In this document: positions 13,601 to 24,405 of the stretch, one piece after another
Position numbering within the stretch: the stretch's first letter is position 1
How the letters are laid out: the number at the start of each line of letters is the position of its first letter
Assembly (NCBI GenBank): GCA_001953115.1
Contig: LSSL01000099.1
Location: 1 to 60,694, forward strand
Origin: Smittium mucronatum
Lineage: Eukaryota; Kickxellomycota; Harpellomycetes; Harpellales; Legeriomycetaceae
Direction: 5' to 3'
Length of the DNA stretch: 60,694 nt
Notes under the pieces: model-generated
Told to the model about the DNA's origin: nothing
Databases searched by the model: none
The model's input: the letters and a program-made list of their open reading frames with translations, nothing else
Program-made: the position numbers and the translations under genes

Positions 13601-14700
13601 TTCAATTGATTTCAGTTGATTCGAATCTGTCAAACTCCAGCCAACTTGGAAAAAAGCAAAGCCAACAACACATTGAATTGGATAAGAATACGGACTTAAA
13701 TAATGATGTTCAAGTTTTAGACGAGAAATCAGAGGACCCAACAAAACCTAGTAAAAAGAGAAACTTAAGCTCTGTTTCAGTTAAGAAGAATTCGAATTAT
13801 TCATCCGAAAGCAGCGATGATGACATACCTCTTATCAAAAAACAAGCACTTCTGACCAAGGGCAGTGCACCGAGTTCTAATACTAATACTAACCAATTGG
13901 TATCTGCATCTGCATCTTCATTAAATAATAAATTATCACCTGGAAATACACCTATTGAATCTCCATTACCCCATGAAGAACAAAAGTTGGGATCAAATGC
14001 CATTGTGGATGAAGAAAACAAACAACAAAAATTATCTAAAGTCCAGATTGAACAGCAGGCTAAAAAACTTTCTCTTAAAAACAATAAAAAATCAGAATCA
14101 GCACCGAATAAAGGTTCTAAAAACAAATCGATTACATTGATAGCACCAGGAAGCATCGTAGAAACAGAAAAAATGATAAGTACCGAAAGCAATAGTCCAT
14201 CTGGAAGCGCTTTAGGCACTCCCAAAATCTCTAAGAGGAAAACGGGGAATCAGTCTGCTACTACACCATTATTATCACAAAACTCAAATAATAAGAATAC
14301 TTCCAACAAACTTGCACAAAAGAGCAATACTCCATTAGCCAAGTTTTACGGAATATACAATAAATCAGCATCAGTGTACACGAGCAGTCCAGGAAAGTCT
14401 CTTAACACCCCGACCATTTCAAGCCCTCATGTTCAAACAAAGCCAGAGGTCCAAAAAGAGCCACCAAGATTTAATGAGCCGAACTTTGACATCTATTGGA
14501 ATGAGAATAAGACTAAAGACCCCATGTTATACTTGGAGCGGGTTCAAGATAAGTTCAAAAGTGCAGTTCCAGATGAGGGTTTAAATTATAAATTTGAAAG
14601 TTTGTTTGGAGACGAAGACTTTAGCAAAAAAGCAATGGGTCCAGACTGGGGTAGTTCAGATTTCAGCTTTGGAAGTTCGCTTTTTTCAATTCCATTCTGA
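10612..14700 (+). CDS. MED15: Mediator subunit Med15 (Gal11-like), KIX domain and Q-rich
   Basis: Predicted Mediator tail subunit, a nuclear coactivator that contacts transcription activators. Proposed exons are 10612-10679, 10777-10879, 10963-11029 and 11135-14700. They join in frame to 1267 residues. Exons 1-3 encode a KIX-like domain (about residues 5-75): NWRESLSQNERIALLQ, then AAANFESQTYTQATSKQDYV. The ATSK-x-[DE]-Y segment is typical of fungal Med15. Residues about 249-357 are Gln-rich, encoded by mixed CAA/CAG codons. A charged, helix-rich segment lies at about 690-800. Ser/Asn-rich linkers follow, and the last 80 or so residues (PPRFNEPNFDIYWNENKTKD onward) look like a conserved C-terminal domain. 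The start is the first ATG ahead of the Trp-Arg-Glu motif. A large single-exon frame alone would begin at 11155 and lose the KIX domain. Exon 1 ends at a weak donor (GTTAGC). Family assignment is firm; exact splice sites are inferred. Confidence 0.88.
10680..10776 (+). other. MED15: MED15 intron 1 (97 bp)
   Basis: The donor is GTTAGC, which departs from GTRNGT, and the acceptor is AAATAG. Joining AT with GACA restores Met-Thr inside the KIX helix. Read through, the frame would hit a TAG at the intron end. Confidence 0.7.
10880..10962 (+). other. MED15: MED15 intron 2 (83 bp)
   Basis: Donor GTTTCG, acceptor ATATTAG, phase 0. It joins ATSK to QDYV, giving the continuous KIX signature. Confidence 0.8.
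11030..11134 (+). other. MED15: MED15 intron 3 (105 bp)
   Basis: Donor GTAAAA, acceptor AATTATAG. It joins a single A to AC, giving Asn, and leads into the long exon. A nearer acceptor (CTCCAG) would give a stop within seven codons, so the downstream AG is preferred. Confidence 0.8.
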
Positions 14701-15783
14701 TGACTTGATTATTTTCCTGTTAAATTTTTATATGAACATAAATATCTTTATTGGGCATAATAGTTCCGATATTTCTATCCCAGGAGTTTTTTCCTCTCTC
14801 TGGCAGCAGAAAGTAAACAGATTCATTTAAAAATGTATATATTTCACTATTTTATTTATTTTATTAAACAAATGTAAAATATTAATTAATTTTATTTAAA
14901 TTTTTTTTTTACAAGTTGGTTAGAAAATCATATTTCTTGGAAAAGAAACAAATTTTGATTTTTCGGTGCATGCATTTTTGCTTATAAGTGCATTTAAATG
15001 CTTTTTTTTGTTTCGGCAAACAATTACAACTATAATCAAAGGTTTTTTATTTTTTCATTACGGGATTTATAATTAAAGAAGTTCGCTTTATTTTTGAATA
15101 TTTTATTGGAACTTCACACAAGTAATTATTATTCTATGTATCTTTGAAAGTACAATTGGTTTTTTATATCAACAAATAGAAATACATCACCTATTATAAC
15201 AACCAATGAATCCTTATTAAAAGTTCTATCCGTCAAAAAAATCTATTTTCGAGGTGTAATCCGGCCATTGAGCAGTCTAGATATTACTAGAAATTCAGTT
15301 ATCTTTGGATAACAGACCTTACCAGTAATTTTTTTTAGAAAAATAAATGATAGATAAAAACAGAGTTAATAAAATAAAGGCATATTTATAAAGAGTTGAT
15401 TATTATTATGTTGAAATAAAATCCATAGAGTTAGTTTTGTGGACATTAAAAATAGTAGAATTGTAGTCCAACTTGGTTTAATAAATACTACAGGAGGATG
15501 GAGAGATATTTTGAACCTCGAAAGACGAAGGGGAGAAGGTACTGAGTAATAAAATTTCCATTAGTTTTTTTCCTTCCAAAACCAAGAAAGAATTTTTGAG
15601 ATCAAAAAGTGTAAGTTTATCTGAGAAAGTTTTTTTAATCCGATTGTACCCCTCACCCTAATTGAATTATACCCCTTTTATATTCCCATATTGCATTTAT
15701 AATTAATGCAGATTACTCTTTTTTAAAGAAACAAAAGTAAGTGTAAAAAGATTAAAGGAAATCCAGAAAGGGTGACGAAGAAG
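14701..15783. other. convergent intergenic spacer
   Basis: This 1.08 kb lies between the stops of MED15 (+) and the LEA2-domain gene (-). It must hold both 3' ends. AT-rich elements and T runs fit polyadenylation regions, but no single signal stands out and no open frame is convincing. Confidence 0.6.
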
Positions 15784-17688
15784 TTAAAATCCTGATTTCG
15801 TTATATAATCGTTTAGTTTTCCAATCCCACTAAATACAGCTGAGTCGATGTCCTACAATCGATGATCGGGTTTTATGTATAAAAGATAAAACATAATTTT
15901 TTGAAAAAACATATATATATTGGCGAAAATGAAGTGCAATAAATGTAGAACCAAGTATTATCCAGCTCACGATGATAAAAAATAGAGTAAATGTTGAAAA
16001 AAATATGTAAAAGTAGGCGTAATTTACCGGATATGGACAACTGGCAGGAAAGTTCAACATATTGGTGTGGGTTTGGAACGTCCCAAAAGAAGATTTATAC
16101 GTTATTGTTAGGTTTGAGAAGAGAAGGTTGGTAAACCGCCCACGAGTATACTTTTGACAAACACTGATAATCGATTTCGACACATTCGGTGGAATTTCTG
16201 AGAATCTGAACTGAATCCAAACGGGTGAACTGACAGTTTCTGAGCCTCGAGATTTTATTTTGAATGGTAGGATGTTTCCAGTTCCAGCAACTCCCCTATA
16301 CCCCAAGAGATCTACCTATTCAGCATAATCAGTATTTACTTGTCAAATTTAAAATACGAAATCTGTTGTTTTTATGTGGAGGGGGTTGAATAATAGCAAA
16401 GTTATGGCAACTTGTTATGTTTTAATGAAAAGGGTGTAAATACCTTTTGTTCAATCCCAATTACTTCAATTGGGAAATAGTTATTGTTTTTGACTTTCAT
16501 TTCAGTGATAGTTTTGAAAGTTAGGGTATTTTGGGTGATGAGAAATTCTCTCCCATCCGCAAGCGTGGGCTCAAATGCAGTATATCCAACAGATACGGCT
16601 CGGTTCATAAACATACAGAATAGAAGCAGAGAAACGAATAATCCAACTAGAAGAGCTATAAGAACGATGTGAGGGAATACCATGATTTTTTTCCTCAACA
16701 GTTTCAATCGAGTATTTCCAGAATTACGCTTCATATACTGCGAGAAATTATCTGAGTACGTCTTGACCGATGGAGTAGACCGTACGAGCCGAGTTGGCAT
16801 CAGGAACATGTGACTAGGAATACTAAACGTCTTTGGATTCCCTCCCGCTAGCGAACTAGGTCCTAAATTTTTACCTTTTTCACCTAGCTCGCATCCGCTT
16901 CTTATTCCGTAATTCCATCCGCCATTATTATTATCACTATTCCTCATTCCCCGGTGCGCGAACATTTCCTTGACAATTTGTTCCTTCTTGATAAGTTTCG
17001 TCTCCTTCCGGTCCATCTCTATGACCCGATCCTTTGTTTCCGTGTTTATAATTCGACCACCCCGTTTTCCATATATCGTATTCTTGCTCCTCTGCAGTTT
17101 TTTTCCGATTTTGTGGTACTGTTTACTGAAAATATCTCCATCCTTTTCTCCCCCTTCTCTATCTGGACCATCGCCGATTGTTTTAAAAGCGTTAGCCAAA
17201 AAACAATCCTCCAGTCTAGATGCATTATCATCCACATCACCCTCTTCTTCTTCATACGAACACGTCCTTAAATACAATACGTTTCCGCCAACACCCCCTT
17301 CACCACCGCCAGTGCTTACATCTCTAACTGATTTTACATTCTTGTCGCCTTGTGATATCCGAGCCTCTATAACATCCGCAAACTCTTGTGCCATTGAGGG
17401 GCCGTCTGAAATCTTTGGTAAATTGAACATCCGAGAATAAGATCCGTTATTTGTTCGATCCTTTCCCTCATCCATTGCATAATACTCTAGAACTGGTCCA
17501 GCTGCGCTCCTATTTTCGTGTTTTCCCTTACGATCTTGCTTATTCTTCTTCTTCTTCAATTTATTTTTGACTCCATCTCTAACTTTGCTCCGTCTCCATT
17601 CCTTATCCGAGCATTCACTCTCTACCCTTCTGTTCTCCATTGGTCCACTAGGCATGTTGCGGTACAAACTGTACAAACTATCATTCAT
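15784..17688 (-). CDS. TMEM106/Vac7-like LEA2-domain single-pass membrane protein
   Basis: Proposed exons are 17688-16444, 16315-16028 and 15852-15784, giving 533 residues. Residues 1-335 are polar, rich in Lys/Arg/Gly/Asn and probably disordered. One transmembrane segment follows at about 338-362 (HIVLIALLVGLFVSLLLF). After it comes a LEA2-type beta domain of about 130 residues. The pattern NTLTFKTITEMKVKNNNYFP followed by a GYRGVAGTGNILPFKI strand closely follows TMEM106 proteins. Two cysteines, C468 and C508, are 40 residues apart, like the disulfide pair of TMEM106B. This implies type II topology with the LEA2 domain in the lumen of vacuole, lysosome or ER. Yeast Vac7, a PI(3,5)P2 regulator, shares the long cytosolic part plus LEA2 layout and is the main alternative name. 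The last exon is less certain: without the second splice the frame adds a hydrophobic tail and ends at 15830. Localisation and function are inferred. Confidence 0.72.
15853..16027 (-). other. LEA2-protein intron 2 (175 bp, tentative)
   Basis: Donor GTAAAT after a Pro codon, acceptor GATTGTAG, phase 0. Splicing adds DIDSAVFSGIGKLNDYITKS plus two residues and a stop. It removes a stretch that would otherwise encode a second hydrophobic segment, unexpected for a LEA2 protein. The intron happens to contain no in-frame stop, so retention is possible. Confidence 0.55.
16316..16443 (-). other. LEA2-protein intron 1 (128 bp)
   Basis: Donor GTATTT after Lys415, acceptor GAATAG, phase 0. It rejoins IEQK to VDLLGYRGV, making the LEA2 fold continuous. 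The unspliced frame stops 13 codons into the intron. Confidence 0.75.
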
Positions 17689-19001
17689 ATTTTATTCTAT
17701 CACTATTTATGAACCCTTACCAAACTTTTTTTCTTTTTTTCTACTGGTATTAATATATGTGTATATTGGGGGCATGGAACGGGGTTTTAGACCAGATGTA
17801 CTCTTTATTCAGTGATCTTCCTCTATATAATCATATATATATATAAAAGTAAAATAGGAAAATATTATTTTCAGGAAAACTATCAATATCCTCTTTTTTT
17901 AATGTGATCTTGACAACTAATCTTTGGGAAAAGGGTCTTTTTAATAGAATTTATATACTTAATTTCTACCATAAATAAAAGAAAAAAGAAAATCAGCAAC
18001 TATTTAGACGACGTTGTGACCAGAATACTATTTAAAAGATTTAAAAAAAAACATCTGTCACCACCCTATTGCCATTATATACTCTTTCCCCCCTTCCCCT
18101 TATCTCGATTGAATCCAATCTCATTCCCTTCACACCCGGCTTTTCCATTGTCCACTACAAAGTTACCCATTCAACACTTGAACTATTCTATAGATACTTC
18201 TCACTCTCAGCAATCCTTCTTCTCTCTATCTTACCACATACCCCTAATTTTACAGGCATGTATAAAAACACGTCTATTCGAATTCAATCCTCTTTTTTTA
18301 TGAAACAATAATAACCTTTCATTTGATGTTTCATTATACTAAAATTCCTTTTTTTTTATTTTTCAAACGTTTAAAACATTAAAGTCAATTATTAATACAT
18401 TATTGTTTCTATCAACTATTGTTTTTTCTGGAACAAAAAAAATACACATATACTTGGACCGTCTCCACTTCCACACAACACCAAAATATGTAGCTTCATC
18501 GTTTTTTCTATCCATTTTTATCTCTTCTATTTGAGTTGACACATTCCTAGAACAATAAACGATTCATTTTATCCTTAAACTCTCTCGCTTTTCCTTAAAA
18601 CAATATTTAATAGTATTGGCGTGATTCTATTATTTTCTCTTTATTTTTTATACATGCTTTTTGTCCACTTGATTATTAACTTGTATTGAGTTCATTATTA
18701 TTTGTTTCATCACTTTCAAACTAATCCAATATAAACATATATATATTGAATAATTGTACACCGTTTTATATCAATAATTTTTTTCTCGTTAGTGCGATTG
18801 GGATGGCTAAAAAACAATATAATTTTTCTGTAACCGCGCCACCTCATCCATACATTTTTTATTTTTTAATTGCCATTATTTTTCTTCAGTTTTTTCTGCA
18901 CTTTTATAAATTGAGTTTCAATTTAAATTCAAAAATTCCATACATCTATATCACAAATTAAAAAAAGAGGGACATTCTAATTATGTAAATTACATATTTT
19001 T
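17689..19001. other. intergenic spacer and promoter region of the LEA2 gene
   Basis: This 1.3 kb lies upstream of the LEA2-protein start and downstream of the Cdt2 stop, both on the minus strand. It includes a pyrimidine-rich block on the plus strand (about 18043-18260), which is purine-rich on the transcribed side. The block makes long but compositionally biased frames that resemble no family. A TATATA cluster lies at about 17823-17846. Confidence 0.5.
17823..17846 (-). promoter_or_regulatory. possible TATA region of the LEA2-protein gene
   Basis: On the minus strand a TATATATATATGATTATATA-type stretch lies about 135-158 bp upstream of the ATG. In DNA this AT-rich such a run is common, so the call is weak. 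Confidence 0.25.
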
Positions 19002-21481
19002 TCAACTTTTTTGAAATCCCCATCGATTATATTTCGCTTCTGTTTTTGATTCAATAGCTACAGATTCCGAACTTATTCCCAACATCTTATCCATGGCCCG
19101 TTCTGAATAGCTGTCCCATGCTCGAACCGTACAATCATCCGAACAGCTGATAAGCTGCCTTCTTAAACAATTAATGAGATTCCGGTTTTTTATGCGGCCG
19201 TATCCATCGTCCTTTACCCCTTCAAGCCAGGGGCACCAATCAACAGAACTGATTTGGCTTGAATGTCCATTCACCAGTTTGCACGTTGAACTTGTAATTT
19301 CGAGAGGCTGGTTTCGATCCATTCCATTTTCAGCCATCACCATCCGGTAGGTTTTTAACCTACTCTTAACATTTTCAATGTCAAATATATGGATAGTTCC
19401 ATTTCCCGATCCCGCTGCCAGATAATTTTCACTTTTGTCTATACTTATCCTTGTATAAAAATTATTGCAAAACATGGATTCGTCTGCCAATACTTCGATC
19501 TGTTGATCAGGTGTCACCAAATCATAGGAGTGAATGCTATAGTTAAGAAAAAAAACAGATATAAATGATTTTTAGAATAATTTCGAGATTTAAAAAAAAA
19601 GAAACTAAATAACCGCCCCGAAATATTTTCAAAGAAGAAATAAGTTAATAAATTCTAAAAAAAGGAGCGGTAGATATTAACGCAATTTTAATAAAAACCG
19701 CTATAAGATACTTGCCAGTTATCCACAGAGAAAGTGTAGAGTTTGGAATCTCTCTTTGATATGCATATGGATGCAACCCCTCTCGATTTTTTCCCAGGTG
19801 TGTTTTTTGTACTTTGAGATAGACACTTCTCCAAGTAGGAATTGCTAGAATTGTTGATCTCAATCTCCATCGTGCTGCTAATATTCCTAAAATCCCAAAA
19901 ATTAATGATCCCATTTTCTGAACTCGCTGAGCAAATCTTGTTCCCAAATGGCAAAAATAAAAGACCCGTTATTCCCGGAACATTCTGAGGTTCATTAGTC
20001 TTTTTAGTGGAATTCTTTTTATAAAGAACCCGAGTATTTTTCCTCCCCTTGACTGGAGCGGTTAAAGGAAATGAATGAGCTTTTATTATATTATCACATG
20101 GCTCCAAATAATCTCCAGAGCTAAAATTCCTAAAATTTGATTTTACTCTCATATCCCATAAGGATATTTTTCCGTCGCGACCTCCGCTAATAAATAGATT
20201 TTTTTCAGTCGGGTGAATATCCATTGTTCTGATCGTATTACTATGGCCTCGATAGGTTTCCAGTTTTTTTGATGTTTCTAGATCGTATCTAGCAATTGTA
20301 CAATCAGCGGAACTAGTCAAAATACTCTCATCGTCATTCAGGAATTTGAATGTAAATATAGAATTTTCATGTGCTTTGAACCTAGATAGTATTGGAAGAT
20401 TGCCATTTTTTGGGTACTCATCTACAAATCCAGAAGGATCAGTATCTTTGAAAAAATCTATATGTTCCATATTCTCCGATGATGTATTGAATATGTTGAT
20501 ATACCCAGATTCATCGGAAAATGCCGCCTTGTTATACCCAGTATGGGTGCCGTTACTAAAAGTACAATATGTGGGTAAAGGGCAACTTGAACCAGAGTTC
20601 ATTTCCAAATTGCCGTTGTAAATCAATCTATCAGGCCTACTGATAAGGCTGCAAGTCTGGGTCAAATTTAAAACTAAATTGACAAAAAAACAAGTTTTTT
20701 CCTTCAGTAAAATTAAAATTAACAAACATATTGTATGATAAGGTTTCTTACTGGGAACATAGCTATTAACACACGTTCTATTTCTTCGATTAAATTTACT
20801 TATTGCGTCATATTTAGGTTCAGAGAATATTTTTTTGCTATAATTCATGTTTTTAGGTTGACTAGTAGTTTCAATTTCTGAATTAGATATAAATTCTGAC
20901 TTGGATCGTTTTAAAATACCCAATGAATTTATACTGTTGGGTTCATTGAATAAATTCACATTGCTATAAGGCAGCAAATCCTGATCTGCAGAAGGCTGGG
21001 AAATAGATTTTTGAGAGTCTATTGGGCTGAAAGGAAAATTAGGATTTGGAAACTCTTTAGCATTAATGTCTAAGGTGCATACATTTTGAGTATTTTTCGG
21101 TGGATATAAAGCAAAGCTTTGGTTTGTAGAAGAAAGTGCACCGAATTTTATCTTTGAGGGTTTTTGAAGATTTAAATAATTTAAATTAGAAATTTGTGGG
21201 ACTATTGAAGAAGTATTTAGCTTTGAAAGATCTTTTTCTTTGGCAGTAACATCAGCAAAATGTTCGTTGATTGATAGTTGACCTGCAGTTTTAGGGGGTG
21301 AAATCGCAGTCAAGAAATTCACTTTCCTTTTTTTGGATTTGGGAGAGATTTTGAGTATAACGGAAGCAACCTCGCCATGAGGAGTTTTTAAACCTTCGCC
21401 TTTAAAAGAAGAAAACTCACTATTTTCTACCGATTTCGCATCTCTAAAAAACGAAAACAGTGTCCGTTGTGAAGAACTCAT
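19002..21481 (-). CDS. CDT2: Cdt2/DTL-type WD40 substrate receptor of CRL4 ubiquitin ligase
   Basis: Proposed exons 21481-20752, 20673-19716 and 19536-19002 give 740 residues. Cdt2 brings PCNA-bound proteins such as Cdt1 to Cul4-Ddb1 for ubiquitination during S phase. The C-terminal two thirds are WD40 repeats. Two DWD boxes needed for Ddb1 docking are visible: WDMR (416-419) and WDFR (503-506). Later blades FYTRISIDKSENYLAAGS, LVNGHSSQISSVDWCP and SCSDDCTVRAWDS follow Cdt2 order. The N-terminal 240 or so residues are low-complexity. They carry a PIP box QRTLFSFF (5-12) with Lys at +4, a basic nuclear localisation-like PKSKKRKV (47-54), and a weaker PIP-like QLSINEHF (68-75). The start ATG lies directly before the PIP box. 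The protein is longer than fission yeast Cdt2 because of this extension. The second splice uses a GC donor. Family call firm; introns inferred. Confidence 0.85.
19537..19715 (-). other. CDT2: CDT2 intron 2, GC-AG type (179 bp)
   Basis: The donor reads TG|GCAAGT and the acceptor AACTATAG. No GT donor in the right phase exists nearby. The GC site gives VDNCIHSYDL, with spacing like the DNxIYxY strand of animal Cdt2 proteins. The adjacent in-phase GTATCT can only join a later AG and would delete that strand. Confidence 0.65.
20674..20751 (-). other. CDT2: CDT2 intron 1 (78 bp, in-frame, stopless)
   Basis: Donor GTAAGA, acceptor CAATTTAG, phase 1. Its length is a multiple of three and it has no in-frame stop, so it is invisible as a frame break. 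Read through, it inserts 26 residues including the hydrophobic TICLLILILL just before the WD40 domain. That insertion is unexpected in Cdt2, so splicing is favoured. Confidence 0.6.
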
Positions 21482-21720
21482 ATCTTGAAATGTAAATTAC
21501 ATTATTAAAAGGCGACAGCACATACATTTAAATATATGGATAGTAATTTTTTAGTTTATGGCTTTTTTTTAATCACTAGGATATTTGTATAGACAGACCC
21601 TTTTAACTTCTCTGCGCTAAAGTGTAAACATGGAAACGCTATTCAATTGGCAGATATTCGTTTTGCAAGACATTAATGGTCATAATTATATATTAAATAT
21701 GGCCAATTAGCCAATTGAAC
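21482..21720 (-). promoter_or_regulatory. candidate CDT2 promoter with CCAAT and E2F-like motifs
   Basis: Upstream of the Cdt2 ATG there is a CCAAT on the gene's own strand (21650-21646) and two CCAAT on the opposite strand (21703-21707 and 21711-21715). At 21622-21611 the minus strand reads CTTTAGCGCAGA, one base off the TTTSSCGC E2F/MBF-type consensus. That would suit a G1/S gene. These are motif matches only. Confidence 0.3.
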
Positions 21721-24405
21721 ACGTTGGTTTTATTTTCAATATTTTTAGCTGTGTTATTCCCGCAAATAACTGGTATTAGTTTACTGAGTGTGGTTTAATT
21801 TCGAACTCCTCTATTGTAGGAGTAATTTCAATACATCCATAAAAAAACGAAAAAGTTAGTTTGAATCAAGTTTAACAGATAAAATTAAACTATATACATT
21901 TTACGCTTGAATTCCAAAATTATATCAAAAAAAGAAAAAAATCAAATTTTTTGGAATTGAGATTTGGAGTGACTATGCAAACAATGTCCTATCTTTTATT
22001 ACACTTGTCTATATTCCCAAATACTATCGCAGCCAATATCAATTTTATTTAAGTCTTAACTGTTTTGAATAGTTCAAAATTTTGATTATAAAATTTTCTA
22101 ACATTATTTCCGATCCACTTGCAAAGGTATTCGAAAATTTTTAATATTTATTTAAAGATTATCTGTTATTCTAATATATTTCAGAAACAATTATCATTTT
22201 CTTCTTATAATTATTATAATAATTAATATTGTTTATTCAGGAAACTTTGTTGCCAAAAAGCACCAGTAAAAATTATATTTCAGAAAAAAACTCAACACTT
22301 TTCTTTAAAATTGCGTAAATCATAATTGAATCTGTCATGTTAAAAAAAGTTGAACAATCTTGTCAATATATCCATTAATAATTTTAAAAATCAACAAAAG
22401 TACAGATCATTAGAAACATATACAAAAATATTTGAACCAAATAAATAGATCCTTTTGGGTTTAAATTATTTGCATTTCCAAAAAAATTATACCTTTTCTG
22501 ATATCTCTAAAAAGTATATTGATTCTTATTATTAAGAAATTCAATTAAATTTACTGCCAATTTTATATTAATTCCATTTTTTTATTGCCATTTCTGAAAA
22601 AAGACTAATTTTATTTTTTTAAGAAGGAATTAACTTATACTTTTATAAAGAAGAAAATTCTTTTTTAATTCCTACTTTCTTATTTTACCAGGTGTTTTTT
22701 TTTACGAATCAAAAATCAAAAAGTATTCAATTTCTAGAAAATATTAATCTAAAATTAATTATTTTGCCATAATGTGAAGCATAAAAAATATAGAAATGAT
22801 AATTATTGGTTTTTAAAAAATATTTAGAAGAAAAAATATATTAAATTTAAACTATTTTAAAATAATTTATGAATAATAATTTAAAAGATAATACATGAAG
22901 AATCGAATAATATCCAGATTTTTAATTTGTTTTAGCCAGAGAAAATAAGAAGGGTTTGAAATAAATTAATCATGAAAGGTAGTTTCGACGATATTTGAAA
23001 ATAAATTTGAGCCCGTTTTCCGAAAATTTAACTAATATATATAACAAGATGTTTAGTTTATTCTGAGATTATAGAGATTATATAAAATAACTTGTAATAA
23101 AAATAAATTTAATGATAAAAATTATTATTAGTTATAAATAAAGATACTTTTTTAGCTATATCAAGAATTTTTTACTGAACATGATATCAATAAAAATAAA
23201 TAAATCAATTTAATTTAATTTAATTTTAACTATTAATATTTAAATCTTATTTCCCTATAAATCCTAAGTGAAAAAAAAATAAAGTGACTTTATGCGCTTA
23301 TAAAAATTTTCCAATTTTTCAGAAATAATTCATAAACACTTTTTTTATAGATATTGTAAGTTTTTAGATTTAGTTTTATTTTTGTGAGTGAAATATTCAA
23401 ATAATATTTTCGTATCTATTAAGGATTAAATAGCAATTATGAAATAAATCAAAATGTATTAATTTTGTTAATAATAATAATAATCTCATTTTGTTTATGA
23501 TATATTTAAATTTTTAAAAATTGCTATAAAAAGGATATTATTAATGCGGGTTTCGTTAAAATCCGGTCCTCTTTTTAAAAATAAAAATAAAATAAAATAT
23601 TATTTTTATTATTTTAAAAGTAGAATTTCAAATGGAGAAGAGATTTGAAAAAAAATCCAATCTTACTTAGTCGAATTTAAACAATATATCGACTTTTTTT
23701 TTGTGCAATTGAAGCATCTAAAAATGTTAATAACAATATATTTTTGATCCAATTATAAAATTTATTTTTAAAGTTCCAAAAAAGACATATGGTGGTTAAT
23801 TTTAGTAATTATTAAATCTTACTAAAGTAACTAACCCAAAAACCAAATAATTAAATTCACAATAACTTTTAATATAAAATTTTTTTTCTTGAATATTCGA
23901 TTTTAACATCGAAATCTCATTTTAAATACTAAGTTGCGAATTATCAAATAAAAGATAAAAAAAATAATCCTGAAAGCGAAAAAAATAACTAAAATATCTT
24001 TTTTTTAATTTAATCGGCTTTTTTAGCTATTTTCTTTTTTATTTATATGGTAAATTGAGAGAAAATAATCACTTTTAATTAATTTTTAGAGAAAATTTTT
24101 TTTATTAATTATATAAAATTTAATATATCTCCCGATTGTATCTCTCTGAAAATTATATTAATAATAATATCGTTTAAATAAAAAAATTTCTTTTAATATA
24201 GACTCAATATTTTTTTCAAAAAAAAGTAGAGAAATATTCAAAATATTTAATATCACCAATTATTTATTTTTAAAATAAAGAATACCATCTTCTCAGGATC
24301 AAATCCGAAAAAAGTAAAAATGTATAGGATAAATGTCCAATAAATTACAAAAAAGTAAAAATAAATACGAAAAAAGTCCAACCAATTACAAAAAATGTAA
24401 AAATT

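Noticed and set aside
11692..14225. Several minus-strand open frames of 61-142 codons opposite MED15, one almost pure leucine
   Set aside because: They are shadows of the coding strand; the Leu run is the complement of the Gln tract.
16954..17440. Plus-strand frames of 105 and 156 codons
   Set aside because: They lie opposite the first exon of the LEA2-protein gene, which has a better start, composition and family match.
18016..18311. Plus-strand frames of 80-95 codons rich in Pro, Ser, Leu and Phe
   Set aside because: They come from a pyrimidine-rich block; two overlapping frames are equally open and neither resembles a protein family.
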